Shown here piece after piece: positions 39,045 to 48,066 of a stretch of 64,000 bases of DNA (positions are counted from its first letter, which is position 1; each line of letters begins with the position of its first letter). The DNA comes from Prevotella sp. (GTDB lineage: Bacteria; Bacteroidota; Bacteroidia; Bacteroidales; Bacteroidaceae): contig JAEEPZ010000006.1 of the NCBI GenBank assembly GCA_016285055.1, positions 1-64,000 of the forward strand, given 5' to 3'. A program made the translations under genes and the position numbers. The notes beneath the pieces were generated by a model, which had not been told where the DNA came from, ran no database searches, and saw only the letters and a program-made list of their open reading frames with translations.

Positions 39045-39142
39045 TGGGTTGTAGGATTAAGAGGACTTGAGAGGATTTTAGAGGACTTGAGAGGACTTGA
39101 GAGGACTTATAGGACTCATAAGACCCATAAGACTCATAAGAC
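39045..39142. repeat. Nonamer array (GAGGACTTGA / CATAAGACT) in the trpE-trpG spacer
   Basis: AGGACTTGAGAGGACTTGAGAGGACTTATAGGACTCATAAGACCCATAAGACTCATAAGACTCATAATG. Confidence 0.9.
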
Positions 39143-40624
39143 TCATAATGTGGCGGCTTTCTCGATGGCTTTGCGGAGGGCGCCGAGCTTGTTGTTCACT
39201 TCCTGCAGCTCGTACTCCACGTCGCTCTTGGCCACGATGCCGCCGCCAGCCTGGAACCACAGCTCACCGTTGCGGGCAACGAAGGTGCGGATGGTGATGG
39301 CCTGGTTGAGGCTGCCGTCGAGACCGATGATGCCGATGCAGCCGCCGTAGGCACCACGGCTGTGGGGCTCGTAATCGCTGATGAGCTGCATGGCGCGCAC
39401 CTTGGGCGCACCGCTGAGCGTGCCGGCGGGGAAGGTGTCGATAAACGCCTTGACGGGGTCGGCACCTTCGTCCAGCTCGCCGCTGACACGAGAGACGAGA
39501 TGGATGACGTGCGAGTAATACTGAATGTCCTTGAAATAGTCCACCTTCACGTTGTGGCAGTTGCGGCTCAGGTCGTTGCGGGCCAAGTCTACCAGCATGA
39601 CGTGCTCGGCATTCTCCTTCGGGTCGTTGCGCAGGAACTCGGCCCCGCGGCGGTCGGCCTCAGCATCGCCCGTGCGCTTCGTCGTGCCGGCGATGGGGTC
39701 GATGTAGGCGCGGAAGGACTTATGACCAGCCGGCAAAGCCTTCTGGCACTCTATGCGGCAGTGCGTCTCGGGTGAGGAACCGAAGATGCGGAAGCCGCCG
39801 AAGTCGAAATAGAAGAGATAGGGCGAGGGATTGATGCTGCGCAGGGCACGGTAGAGCTTGAAGTCGTCGCCCTCGTACTTCTGGATGAAGCGGCGCGAGA
39901 GGACTATCTGGAACACGTCGCCGCGCAGACAGTGGCGGATGCCCCGCCGGATGTTCTCCCTGTGCTCATCGTCGGTCAGCGTGCTGGTGACATCGCCTAC
40001 GGGATGGAAGGCGTAGGCCTTCACGTTGCTGCGGTTCATGGCTTTGAGGATGGCCCCCCCTACGGCCCCCGAGGGGGCTTCATTAGTTCTTACTCCGGGC
40101 TCTATGGTGTCCCCCACGGGGGACGAAAGGGGGGCTAGTTCCACGATTTTCAGCATGTTGTTGTGATGGTCGAAGACGATGACCACCTTATATAAGATGT
40201 AGAGCATGTCGGGCGCATCGTTCTTCGCCTGTGTCTCGTCTTTCATGGCGATGTCCTCGAAGTAGCGCACGGCGTTGAAGCTGGTGTAGCCGAAGAGACC
40301 GCAGACACTGGCGTCGTCGCCCTCGACGTGGATGCTGTCGATGAGCGTATGGATGGCTTCAGCGGTGCCGAAGCCTGCGCCAAGCTCCTGGCGGATGGTG
40401 CTGCCGTCGGGGTAGGCGACGGTGGCGATGCCGTGGCCTATGGCTACGCTGGCGATGGGGTTGATGCCGATGAAGCTCCTCGAGTTGCTTGCGTCGTGAT
40501 AGTCGGAGCTCTCCATCAACGCGCTCTGCGGGTAGAGGTCGCGCAGCCGCAGGTAAACGCCAACAGGGGTGTAGAGGTCGGCGAGAATCGTCTGGCTCGT
40601 TGTTTTGTATTGAAACGTCTTCAT
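39143..40624 (-). CDS. trpE: Anthranilate synthase component I with in-frame palindromic insertion
   Basis: DVFQIVLSRRFIQKYEGDDFKLYRALRSINPSPYLFYFDFG, GSSPETHCRI, PIAGTTKRTGDAEAD, HVMLVDLARNDLSRN, FPAGTLSGAPKVRAMQLI. Confidence 0.97.
   Translation of the reverse strand: MKTFQYKTTSQTILADLYTPVGVYLRLRDLYPQSALMESSDYHDASNSRSFIGINPIASVAIGHGIATVAYPDGSTIRQELGAGFGTAEAIHTLIDSIHVEGDDASVCGLFGYTSFNAVRYFEDIAMKDETQAKNDAPDMLYILYKVVIVFDHHNNMLKIVELAPLSSPVGDTIEPGVRTNEAPSGAVGGAILKAMNRSNVKAYAFHPVGDVTSTLTDDEHRENIRRGIRHCLRGDVFQIVLSRRFIQKYEGDDFKLYRALRSINPSPYLFYFDFGGFRIFGSSPETHCRIECQKALPAGHKSFRAYIDPIAGTTKRTGDAEADRRGAEFLRNDPKENAEHVMLVDLARNDLSRNCHNVKVDYFKDIQYYSHVIHLVSRVSGELDEGADPVKAFIDTFPAGTLSGAPKVRAMQLISDYEPHSRGAYGGCIGIIGLDGSLNQAITIRTFVARNGELWFQAGGGIVAKSDVEYELQEVNNKLGALRKAIEKAATL
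40052..40137 (-). repeat. Coding palindromic element in trpE
   Basis: GGCCCCCCCTACGGCCCCCGAGGGGGCTTCATTAGTTCTTACTCCGGGCTCTATGGTGTCCCCCACGGGGGACGAAAGGGGGGC; peptide [28 protein letters not shown]. Confidence 0.92.
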
Positions 40625-40631
40625 GTTCGTA

Positions 40632-41825
40632 TTAGTTTTTTACCATATCCTTGTTTTTCAAATAGGTCTCGATGTCCTTGTCGCCGCGGCCGCTGACGGT
40701 GAGCACCACCACGTCGTCCTTCTTGAACGTCATTTTCGACAGCGCTGCGATGGCATGGGCGCTCTCTATGGCGGGGATGATGCCCTCCATGCGTGTCAGC
40801 TCGTAGCCGGCACGGATGGCCTCGTCGTCGTTGATGCTCAGCACCTGCGTGCGTCCCTGCTTCGCCATGTTGCAGTGCATGGGGCCTACGCCGGGATAGT
40901 CGAGTCCGGCACTGATGGTGAACGCCTCCTGTATCTGTCCGTCGCCGTCCTGCATCACCAGCATCTTCGCGCCGTGGAGGATGCCTACGGTGCCGCGATG
41001 GATGGTGGCCGCTGTGTAGTCGGTGTCCCAGCCGTGTCCGCCCGCCTCGGCCAGCACAATCTTCACCCGCTCGTCGTCCATGTAGTGGTAGATGGTGCCG
41101 GCAGCATTCGAGCCGCCGCCGATGCAGGCCATGAGGTAGTCGGGGTAGTCGCGGCCCGTCTTCTCCTGCAGCTGCCACTTGATTTCCTCCGAGATGACGC
41201 TCTGCATCCTCGCCACGAGGTCAGGATAGGGGTGGGGCCCCATGGTCGAGCCTACGATGTAGAAGGTGTCGGCGGGATGGCAGCACCAGTCGCGTATGGC
41301 CTCTGAGCAGGCGTCGCTCAGTGTCATGTTGCCCGTGCGGACGGGATGCACCTCGGCGCCCAGCATCTTCATGCGCTCCACGTTGGTGTGCTGGCGCTCC
41401 ACGTCGGTGGCTCCCATGAACACCTCGCACTGCATGCCCATCAGGGCGCACACCGTAGCCGTGGCCACGCCGTGCTGCCCGGCACCGGTCTCGGCGATGA
41501 TGCGTGTCTTGCCCATCTTCTTCGCCAAGAGGATCTGTCCCACGGTGTTGTTGATTTTGTGCGCCCCGGTGTGGTTGAGGTCTTCGCGTTTCAGGTAGAG
41601 TTGGCAGCCGTAGCGCTCGCTCATCCTTCGGGCGAAGTAGAGCGGCGACGGACGGCCTACGTAGTCTTTCAACAGCGCATGATACTCCGTCTTAAACTCC
41701 TCGCTCTCGATGATGGGCAGGTAAGCCTCTTGCAAGTCATGCACGCACTTGTAGAGAATCTCGGGCACGTAAGCGCCGCCGAACTCCCCATAGAATCCTT
41801 TCTCGTCAACTTGAAATTTACTCAT
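40632..41825 (-). CDS. trpB: Tryptophan synthase beta chain
   Basis: YGEFGGAYVPEILY, RPSPLYFARRMSERYG, LKREDLNHTGAHKINNTVGQILLAKKMGKTRIIAETGAGQHGVATAT, GGGSNAAGTIY. Confidence 0.98.
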   Translation of the reverse strand: MSKFQVDEKGFYGEFGGAYVPEILYKCVHDLQEAYLPIIESEEFKTEYHALLKDYVGRPSPLYFARRMSERYGCQLYLKREDLNHTGAHKINNTVGQILLAKKMGKTRIIAETGAGQHGVATATVCALMGMQCEVFMGATDVERQHTNVERMKMLGAEVHPVRTGNMTLSDACSEAIRDWCCHPADTFYIVGSTMGPHPYPDLVARMQSVISEEIKWQLQEKTGRDYPDYLMACIGGGSNAAGTIYHYMDDERVKIVLAEAGGHGWDTDYTAATIHRGTVGILHGAKMLVMQDGDGQIQEAFTISAGLDYPGVGPMHCNMAKQGRTQVLSINDDEAIRAGYELTRMEGIIPAIESAHAIAALSKMTFKKDDVVVLTVSGRGDKDIETYLKNKDMVKN

Positions 41826-41864
41826 AATCCGGTTATTTATTTCGTTGTGATGTTTTTTTCGGGG

Positions 41865-42012
41865 TTTCTTTCGTTATTTCGTTATCACGTTATCACGTTA
41901 TTTCGTTATCACGTTTCCTCGTTATTACGTTATTACGTTATTTCGTTATCACGTTATTTCGTTATCACGTTTTCTCGTTATTACGTTATTACGTCATTAC
42001 GTTATAACGAAA
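41865..42012. repeat. TAACGTGA/TAACGAAA octamer array between trp terminator and trpB
   Basis: CGTTATTTCGTTATCACGTTATCACGTTATTTCGTTATCACGTTTCCTCGTTATTACG... directly visible. Confidence 0.93.
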
Positions 42013-42014
42013 CG

Positions 42015-42047
42015 AAAAAGAGACCCGCCGCAGTCGCGACGAGCCTC
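42015..42047 (-). terminator. trp attenuator terminator
   Basis: Minus strand GAGGCTCGTCGC-GACT-GCGGCGGGTCTC followed by TTTTT. Confidence 0.8.
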
Positions 42048-42090
42048 CGTTTTATCCTTTGATGAACATACACAGCTCAGTGCCTCGCGA

Positions 42091-42144
42091 CTAATCCTGT
42101 CTCGAGCGCCACCACCAAGCGTATGCGTTCATGCTTCGTTTCAT
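42091..42144 (-). CDS. trpL: trp leader peptide MKRSMNAYAWWWRSRQD
   Basis: Minus strand ATGAAACGAAGCATGAACGCATACGCTTGGTGGTGGCGCTCGAGACAGGATTAG: three consecutive Trp codons, upstream of a terminator and trpB. Confidence 0.85.
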   Translation of the reverse strand: MKRSMNAYAWWWRSRQD

Positions 42145-42177
42145 TGTCGTCTTTGCCGTTTAGTTTGATTTCGGCGG

Positions 42178-42208
42178 CAAAAGTACATCTTTTCTTTCAA
42201 TCTGCAAA
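42178..42208 (-). promoter_or_regulatory. trp operon promoter TTTG-N19-TACTTTTG
   Basis: CAAAAGTA at 42178-42185 and CAAA at 42205-42208 on + strand. Confidence 0.7.
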
Positions 42209-42302
42209 ATTTTTCGTCACTTTTTTTGAAGAAAAAAATATCAGACGAGCTTTGTTGCGTTTTTCTTTGCCATGGCTTCCATGTCTTTAGATGGTTTTCT
42301 AT

Positions 42303-42345
42303 CACGGAATTTCCGTGACGGAAATTCCGTCACGGAAATTCCGCG
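42303..42345. repeat. Three tandem palindromes (CACGGAAATTCCGTG type)
   Basis: CACGGAATTTCCGTG-ACGGAAATTCCGT-CACGGAAATTCCGCG. Confidence 0.85.
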
Positions 42346-42399
42346 ATGCAAAGATGGGAAAAATCATGGAAACCGCCTCATCATTTTGTCCTTTTTTTA

Positions 42400-42440
42400 C
42401 AAAGAAACTAAAGGCGGCACCCCCGAATGAGGATGCCGCC
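42400..42440 (-). terminator. Terminator of the second susCD operon
   Basis: Minus strand GGCGGCATCCTCATTCGGGGGTGCCGCC followed by TTTAGTTTCTTT. Confidence 0.65.
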
Positions 42441-42470
42441 AGTCGTTATAGCAGTTGCGATGCCGTTTCT

Positions 42471-44123
42471 TTACTCAGCGCTTTCGTCGGCTGTGCTCTT
42501 GAAAGCATCGTTGTAGTCAGTCTCCCACTGCGGGATGACCCATGTCCAGTTAGGATTGTTGACAGCCACGCTCTTGGCGATGGCAGCATGAGCATTGCCT
42601 CCCTGAGCCAGGCCCTTACGGTTGAGGGGCAAGTTCCAGCGCTTGTAGTCGCTGAAGCCGACGCCCTCGCCCCACAGCTCAAGCTCGCGGTAGTTGACAA
42701 TCTCCTGGAAGAGGTCGTTGCCCGTCTTGGTGCAGGTGTAGCCCGGTGTGCGGTTGGTGCTGGTGTTCAGCTCCACGAGTGCAGCCTGTGCAGCAGCGGC
42801 GTTGTTCAGGAAGTAGTTGGCCTCTGCCTCGATGAGATACATCTCTGACGAGCGGATGAAGGGCAGGTAGCCAATACCCGGCGTGTCGAACACATAGAAC
42901 TTGGTGTGTCCGCCCAGATAGTAATAGCCGGGTGCGTAGGGGCGTGCCATAGAGCTGGCGCCGATGGCATGACGAGCATTGATGTAGGCGTCCACCTCAT
43001 TCCATAAGTCGTCGTTGGTGAAGCCAAGAATACCGTATGTCATGTAATAGGTATCAACGACAGTGGGGTCGCTGAGGCTGAAGTGCTCGAACTTGTCAGG
43101 CGTCAGGAACAGGCCCTTGCGGATGTCGTTGTCGGGAATCTGGTTGGTCAGCTCAATGTTGATGGCACCGGCACCGTTAGCCGTATTGGCGGCATAATAA
43201 CCGTTGCAAGCATACTGAGTGCCATAGCTCCAGTACCACATGTTCTCCTGTGCATCGCCGTAGCTGCCGAAGATCCACTCACTGGTAGGAGTGCAGAATC
43301 CAGAGTAGTAGGCGGTGTTGTCCATGAGGGGATAGCCGTTGCGGGCCAGCTTAGCGTGCTCGAGAGCCACGGCATAGTCCTGACGGGACAATGCAGCGCG
43401 AGCCCACACGGCGTGAGCCACGTTCTCGTTGGCAATCCAGACATCGCCACTGTTGCGGTCGAGACCGCTCTCCTGGAACAGTTTCACAGCCTCTGCGCAG
43501 TCATCGTAAATCTGCTTGTAGCAGTCAGCCATGCTGGAGAGAGCCTGGCCGCCTGTCGACTCGTCAATGCGCAGGATGATGCCGTCGGCAGCGCCGTTCT
43601 TGGAGTCCTGCCAGCGCGGTGCGTAGTAGTGCAGCAGCTTCTCGAAGCTATAGGCGCGGAAAGCCAGAGCCGAAGCCTTGTCAAACTTCACCAGGTTGGG
43701 GTCGCCCGATGCATTGTCGATGTTGGCAATGATGGTGTTGGCCTGTCCGATGATGGTGTAGTAGTAGTACCAAGGATAGCAGTCGTAAGACGTGTTGTTA
43801 CGCGTGGAGTACTCCATGTTCATGATGGGAGCCCATCCTGTTGCGTAGTAGTTGTAGAAGTAATCCTGCGAGGGGTAGTTCTCATAGATGGTGTAGATGC
43901 GTCCCTCGCCTGCGCATCCCTGGCTCCAGGCATACTGCTGAGTGGACATGGTCTTGGCGATGCCGTTGAGGGCGTTGTAGCCGTTCTCGGCAGTAGAGGT
44001 TGCCATGGCAGCCGAGACGGAATCCGTGGGACTGGTCTCGAGATAATCCTCACTGCAAGCCACGAGTGCAGGGGTGGCAATGATGGCAACGCCTGCAAAC
44101 AAATTGCTGATATATCTTTTCAT
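42471..44123 (-). CDS. SusD/RagB-family outer membrane lipoprotein
   Basis: Lipobox PALVACSEDYLETSPTD; ALAFRAYSFEKLLHYYAP; FIRSSEMYLIEAEANYFL; ELELWGEGVGFSDYKRWN. Confidence 0.92.
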   Translation of the reverse strand: MKRYISNLFAGVAIIATPALVACSEDYLETSPTDSVSAAMATSTAENGYNALNGIAKTMSTQQYAWSQGCAGEGRIYTIYENYPSQDYFYNYYATGWAPIMNMEYSTRNNTSYDCYPWYYYYTIIGQANTIIANIDNASGDPNLVKFDKASALAFRAYSFEKLLHYYAPRWQDSKNGAADGIILRIDESTGGQALSSMADCYKQIYDDCAEAVKLFQESGLDRNSGDVWIANENVAHAVWARAALSRQDYAVALEHAKLARNGYPLMDNTAYYSGFCTPTSEWIFGSYGDAQENMWYWSYGTQYACNGYYAANTANGAGAINIELTNQIPDNDIRKGLFLTPDKFEHFSLSDPTVVDTYYMTYGILGFTNDDLWNEVDAYINARHAIGASSMARPYAPGYYYLGGHTKFYVFDTPGIGYLPFIRSSEMYLIEAEANYFLNNAAAAQAALVELNTSTNRTPGYTCTKTGNDLFQEIVNYRELELWGEGVGFSDYKRWNLPLNRKGLAQGGNAHAAIAKSVAVNNPNWTWVIPQWETDYNDAFKSTADESAE

Positions 44124-44147
44124 AGTTCTTGTTTCCTTTTGATGTTA

Positions 44148-47100
44148 TTAGAAGTTAACCGACAGTCCGAAGTTGACCACGCGAGCAGTGACATAGGTGT
44201 CGTCGTAGCCACCGGTGAAGCTGTACTGAGGATTCATGCCCTGACGAGCAGTGAGGGTGAAGAGGTTCTCCACGCCGGCGGTGAGGGTGAGGCCATTAAT
44301 GGCACCTCCCAGATGGCTCAGCCATGCCTTCGGCAGGTTGTAGCTCAGCGAGATGTTCTTCATCACCAGGTAGGAGGCGCTGGTCAGCCAACGGTCGCTC
44401 GTGGCGTTGTTCTTCGAGCTGCGGTTGTAGTTCATCTGAGGTGTTCCGTTGGGATCGATACGGTTGGCATCGGTAAGGTTGGCAGGAGCAGCCTTCCATG
44501 AGTCAAGAGCGTCCTTGTGGATGGCCGATGCACTCGACATGGCGTTAGTCGACATCAGTGTCTGATAGGAGCCGTCGAAGGTGTATCCGCCGAGGCTGTA
44601 GGTCATCAGGATGTTGAGCGTCAGGTCTTTCCATGTCAGACCGGTGTTGAATGAGCCGTAGACCTTGGGCAGAGCTGTCTTATGGAAGTCGCGCAGACCA
44701 TAGGCGGTGTCCCTGGTGTAGTTGGTGCCACCCTCATAATAGCCCGTCTCAATCTTGTTGCCATCTTCATCCAGCACAAACTGATCTTTGTCATCTACTT
44801 CATAGAGAGGCGTGCCGCCGATGTTCACCAGCTCGCCAGCTTTCACTGCGTTGTCTATCTTCTCAGGATCAAGGGTGTAGAGTGACTGACCGTCGGCCTG
44901 GTCAACGCCCTCGAAGTGATAGGTGTAGAAATCGTAGAGCGAGCGGCCCTCGGTGTAGTTGTGCAGACCGCTGAGGATGTTGTCGCCATTAGGCAGCTTG
45001 CGGATCTTGTTGTGCAGGAAGGTAGCGTCGATGCCAGCCGTCCAGCGGAAGTCCTTTGTCTTGATGATGTCGCCGTCGAGCGAGATTTCCCAACCGTAGT
45101 TCGAGATGGTACCGATGTTCTTGGGGATAGCCATGTTGTAGTAGTCCTCGTTGTAGGAGAACGAACCGGCCGACAGGGGGAGACGCACGTCGAAGAGCAG
45201 GTCTTTATTGCGCTTGTCGAAGTAGCCGATAGAGAAGTTCAGACGGTCAAACAGACGGCCTTCCAAGGCCACGTCGATGGTCTGTGCTGTCTCCCACTTG
45301 ATGTCGGGAGCCGACAGGCTCTGCTTCATCAGGGCGCTGTTGCCGCCGTTCTTGTCGATGTAGTAGAGTGCCTGATAAGCATAATAGCCGACGCCGGCGT
45401 CATTACCTGTCTCACCGTAGCTGGCACGCAGGCGCAGCTGGTCGACCCAGTCCACATTCTCCATGAAGGCTTCCTTCTTGATGTTCCAGCTGCCGCCGAC
45501 TGAGAAGAAGTTACCCCAGCGGTTGTCCTTGTGGAAACGGCTGGAACCGTCGCGACGGATAGAGGCATCGAAGAAATACTTCTGGTCGAAGTTGTAACGC
45601 ACACGGGCCAGATAGGACTCGGTGGTGTACTCGTCGTCGTTGCCGTACAAGTAGGAGGTGTTGAGGAAGTTGTTCTGCACCGTCAGACCGGGGATGGCCA
45701 TGGTGGTGTTCATGCCGTAGAAGCTCTTCGAGTCATACTTGTAGTTCTCGTGACCGGCCAACACATCGATGTGGTGGAGGCCATAGTCGTGACCCCAGTT
45801 CAGCAGTTCCTGCATGGTGTAGGTCTCATACTCGTAAGCATAGCTCGTGAGGCGTCCGTTGTTGGTGGCACCGTCGCCAATCTCGGGGTTGTTGTAGTGG
45901 GCGCGGTTGGTGGTGCGGTGTGCCATGTTGCCCTTTACTGAGAGTACGAAGTCGTAGGGCAGGTTGATGTTGACGTAGGCGGTGGCGTCGATGACGTTGC
46001 GACGGCGCTCGTCCTGGTCGTTACGCAGCTCATAGGCGATGTTACGGTTGTCCAGGTAGTCCGACTCTGTGTCGTAGGCATATTCGCCGTTTTCATCGAG
46101 TGCAATGGTGCCGTCGGCGTTATGCTTGTAGATAGGATAGACAGGAGCCATGGTACGGGCTGTATAGAACGGGTTGGAATAATACGTTTCCGTGGCGTTG
46201 TTGTTGAAGTGCTGCTTGGAGATGGTTCCCTGCAGGTTCAGACCGGCGTTGACCCACTTGCTGGGGGTGAAGAGGGTGTTGACGCGTCCGGTGTAACGCT
46301 CGTAGTCACTGCCTATCACATAGCCCTTCTCTTTCAGGTAGCCCAGTGAGGAATAGACGTTGACTTTCTCTGTGGTGTAGTTTCCACTCAGGTTGTACTC
46401 CTGACGCTGTCCGGTGCGCTCGATGTTGTCTTCCCAGTCCAGGTCGGTATAGCCGGGCAGCACGTTGGCCACCAGCTTGCCGTTGCCGTCGAAGAGGGCA
46501 TTGGCTTCCTTGTCGAAGATGTTGCCGTGAATCACTTCCGTGGCCAGGTTCTCAGAGGCGTATTTTGCAGCCTCCTCGGGAGTCTTGTCATCGTTCCAGA
46601 TGGCATAGTTCTTCATGGCCTGCCAAGAGGTCTCCATGAAGTCCTTCACGCCCAGACGCTCATACTCCTTGATACCGCGGGTGTAGTAACCGTGGTTGAT
46701 CTTCAGGTTGATCTGCGATGTGCTGGCCGAGCGTCCGCTCTTGGTGGTGATGATGATGACACCAGCCGAAGCGCGGTTGCCATAGAGTGCAGCCGATGCA
46801 GCATCCTTCAGCACCGAGATGCTCTGGATGTCGTCAGGGTTCAGGTCGGCGATGTTGCCGCTGTAGATGATGCCGTCGACGACATAGAGCGGGGTGTTGG
46901 AGCCGTTGAGCGAGCCGATACCGCGGATGCGGATGTTGGGCTCTGCACCAGGCTCACCATAGGTGTTGTTGACCTGCACGCCGGGGGCGGCACCTTCCAG
47001 GGCACCGGTCACTGAGGTACCGATGCGCTGCTCAATCTCCTTTGAGTCGATGGAGGCCACAGAGCCTGTGATGCTCTGCTTCTTAGCCGTACCGTAAGCC

Positions 47101-47420
47101 ACGACCACCACCTCGTCGAGGGCGGTGCGGTCGCTGGTCAGCAGAATGCGCATGTTGGGACGGGCTGTCACTTCCAGCGGATCCATTCCCACATAGGTGA
47201 TGCGCAGCACGTCCTTGCCGGCAGGCGTGGTCAGCGAGAACTGTCCCTGCGCATTGGTCACTGTTCCTACATTGGTACCGACAACCTGAACGGTAGCACC
47301 GATGACGGGCTGGCCGTCATCCTGCGAAATGACGGTACCATTCACTCTCGTCTGGGCGAATGCTCCTCCAACAAAGAGGAAGAGCACTGCCAGCAGTGTC
47401 ATGATTCTTCTTTTTTCCAT
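44148..47420 (-). CDS. SusC/RagA-family TonB-linked outer membrane protein
   Basis: VNGTVISQDDGQPVIGATVQVVGTNVGTVTNAQGQFSL, LDEVVVVAYGTAKKQSITGSVASID, C-terminal VNFGLSVNF. Confidence 0.95.
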   Translation of the reverse strand: MEKRRIMTLLAVLFLFVGGAFAQTRVNGTVISQDDGQPVIGATVQVVGTNVGTVTNAQGQFSLTTPAGKDVLRITYVGMDPLEVTARPNMRILLTSDRTALDEVVVVAYGTAKKQSITGSVASIDSKEIEQRIGTSVTGALEGAAPGVQVNNTYGEPGAEPNIRIRGIGSLNGSNTPLYVVDGIIYSGNIADLNPDDIQSISVLKDAASAALYGNRASAGVIIITTKSGRSASTSQINLKINHGYYTRGIKEYERLGVKDFMETSWQAMKNYAIWNDDKTPEEAAKYASENLATEVIHGNIFDKEANALFDGNGKLVANVLPGYTDLDWEDNIERTGQRQEYNLSGNYTTEKVNVYSSLGYLKEKGYVIGSDYERYTGRVNTLFTPSKWVNAGLNLQGTISKQHFNNNATETYYSNPFYTARTMAPVYPIYKHNADGTIALDENGEYAYDTESDYLDNRNIAYELRNDQDERRRNVIDATAYVNINLPYDFVLSVKGNMAHRTTNRAHYNNPEIGDGATNNGRLTSYAYEYETYTMQELLNWGHDYGLHHIDVLAGHENYKYDSKSFYGMNTTMAIPGLTVQNNFLNTSYLYGNDDEYTTESYLARVRYNFDQKYFFDASIRRDGSSRFHKDNRWGNFFSVGGSWNIKKEAFMENVDWVDQLRLRASYGETGNDAGVGYYAYQALYYIDKNGGNSALMKQSLSAPDIKWETAQTIDVALEGRLFDRLNFSIGYFDKRNKDLLFDVRLPLSAGSFSYNEDYYNMAIPKNIGTISNYGWEISLDGDIIKTKDFRWTAGIDATFLHNKIRKLPNGDNILSGLHNYTEGRSLYDFYTYHFEGVDQADGQSLYTLDPEKIDNAVKAGELVNIGGTPLYEVDDKDQFVLDEDGNKIETGYYEGGTNYTRDTAYGLRDFHKTALPKVYGSFNTGLTWKDLTLNILMTYSLGGYTFDGSYQTLMSTNAMSSASAIHKDALDSWKAAPANLTDANRIDPNGTPQMNYNRSSKNNATSDRWLTSASYLVMKNISLSYNLPKAWLSHLGGAINGLTLTAGVENLFTLTARQGMNPQYSFTGGYDDTYVTARVVNFGLSVNF

Positions 47421-47582
47421 AAATTCTCTCTCGTTTTTTTGTTTGTAATTTTGTTATATGAAAGTTCTTTCTGTCATCATCTATATACATTATATATTAA
47501 TAGGCACTCAAACCATGCTATAGTGGGCGCTTAATGGGTCGTTTTTCAGCTGGTGCACATGCACACGAATTGTTACAGTTTG

Positions 47583-47614
47583 CAAAAATAAGCAATAGAA
47601 TTTAAAACGCCAAA
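47583..47614 (-). promoter_or_regulatory. Promoter TTTG-N20-TATTTTTG for susC
   Basis: CAAAAATA 47583-47590 and CAAA 47611-47614 on + strand. Confidence 0.55.
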
Positions 47615-47736
47615 GCTTTTTGTTAAAAAATGAAAGGTTTCTTTTACTTTCTTGACCTTTTAGATAGTTTTTTAACCTTTTAGCCTACATTTTGCGTGCT
47701 GTGATGTGGAAAAAAGACGATTCTCCACAGTCTGTC

Positions 47737-47821
47737 AGAGGCGTGCCAGGCCTGCCCCCTCGTAGGAGGCGGGCTGAGGCGTGTCAGGCCTGCCCCTCGT
47801 AGGAGGCGGGGCTGAGGCGTG
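47737..47821. repeat. Tandem duplication (about 40 nt) GAGGCGTGYCAGGCCTGCCCCTCGTAGGAGGCGGGGCT
   Basis: Two near-identical adjacent copies. Confidence 0.85.
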
Positions 47822-47876
47822 GTCATGCTCACCATCGTCTTCCGTCATCTCTTCGGGGCTGGGCGTGCAAGGCTCG

Positions 47877-48012
47877 CCGGTCGTGTGGTGCACGTATTCG
47901 TGCACACCTGCCAGATGAAAAAGCGGAAAGGCCATTTTTGTCCGAAGCCTTCGGACGAAGTGTCCGAAGCCTTCGGACAGAGCGTCCGAAGCCTTCGGAC
48001 TTTTTTGAGGTA
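47877..48012. repeat. Composite repeat, copy A: 37-nt palindromic block plus palindrome cluster 2 (17-mer x3, 22-nt period)
   Basis: CCGGTCGTGTGGTGCACGTATTCGTGCACACCTGCCA at 47877-47913; 17-mers at 47940, 47962, 47984; then TTTTTTGAGG. Confidence 0.93.
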
Positions 48013-48066
48013 GCCTCTACTAAAAACGCAAAGCGCCTGTGCTGCTGAAAAAAACTCGCTTATTCA

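Noticed and set aside
42178-42185. T-box or riboswitch upstream of trp genes
   Set aside because: No T-box consensus seen; the Trp-rich leader ORF plus terminator explains the region better.
43083-44501. 472-aa + strand ORF spanning the susD/susC junction on the opposite strand
   Set aside because: Crosses two well-supported minus-strand genes; no domain signature.
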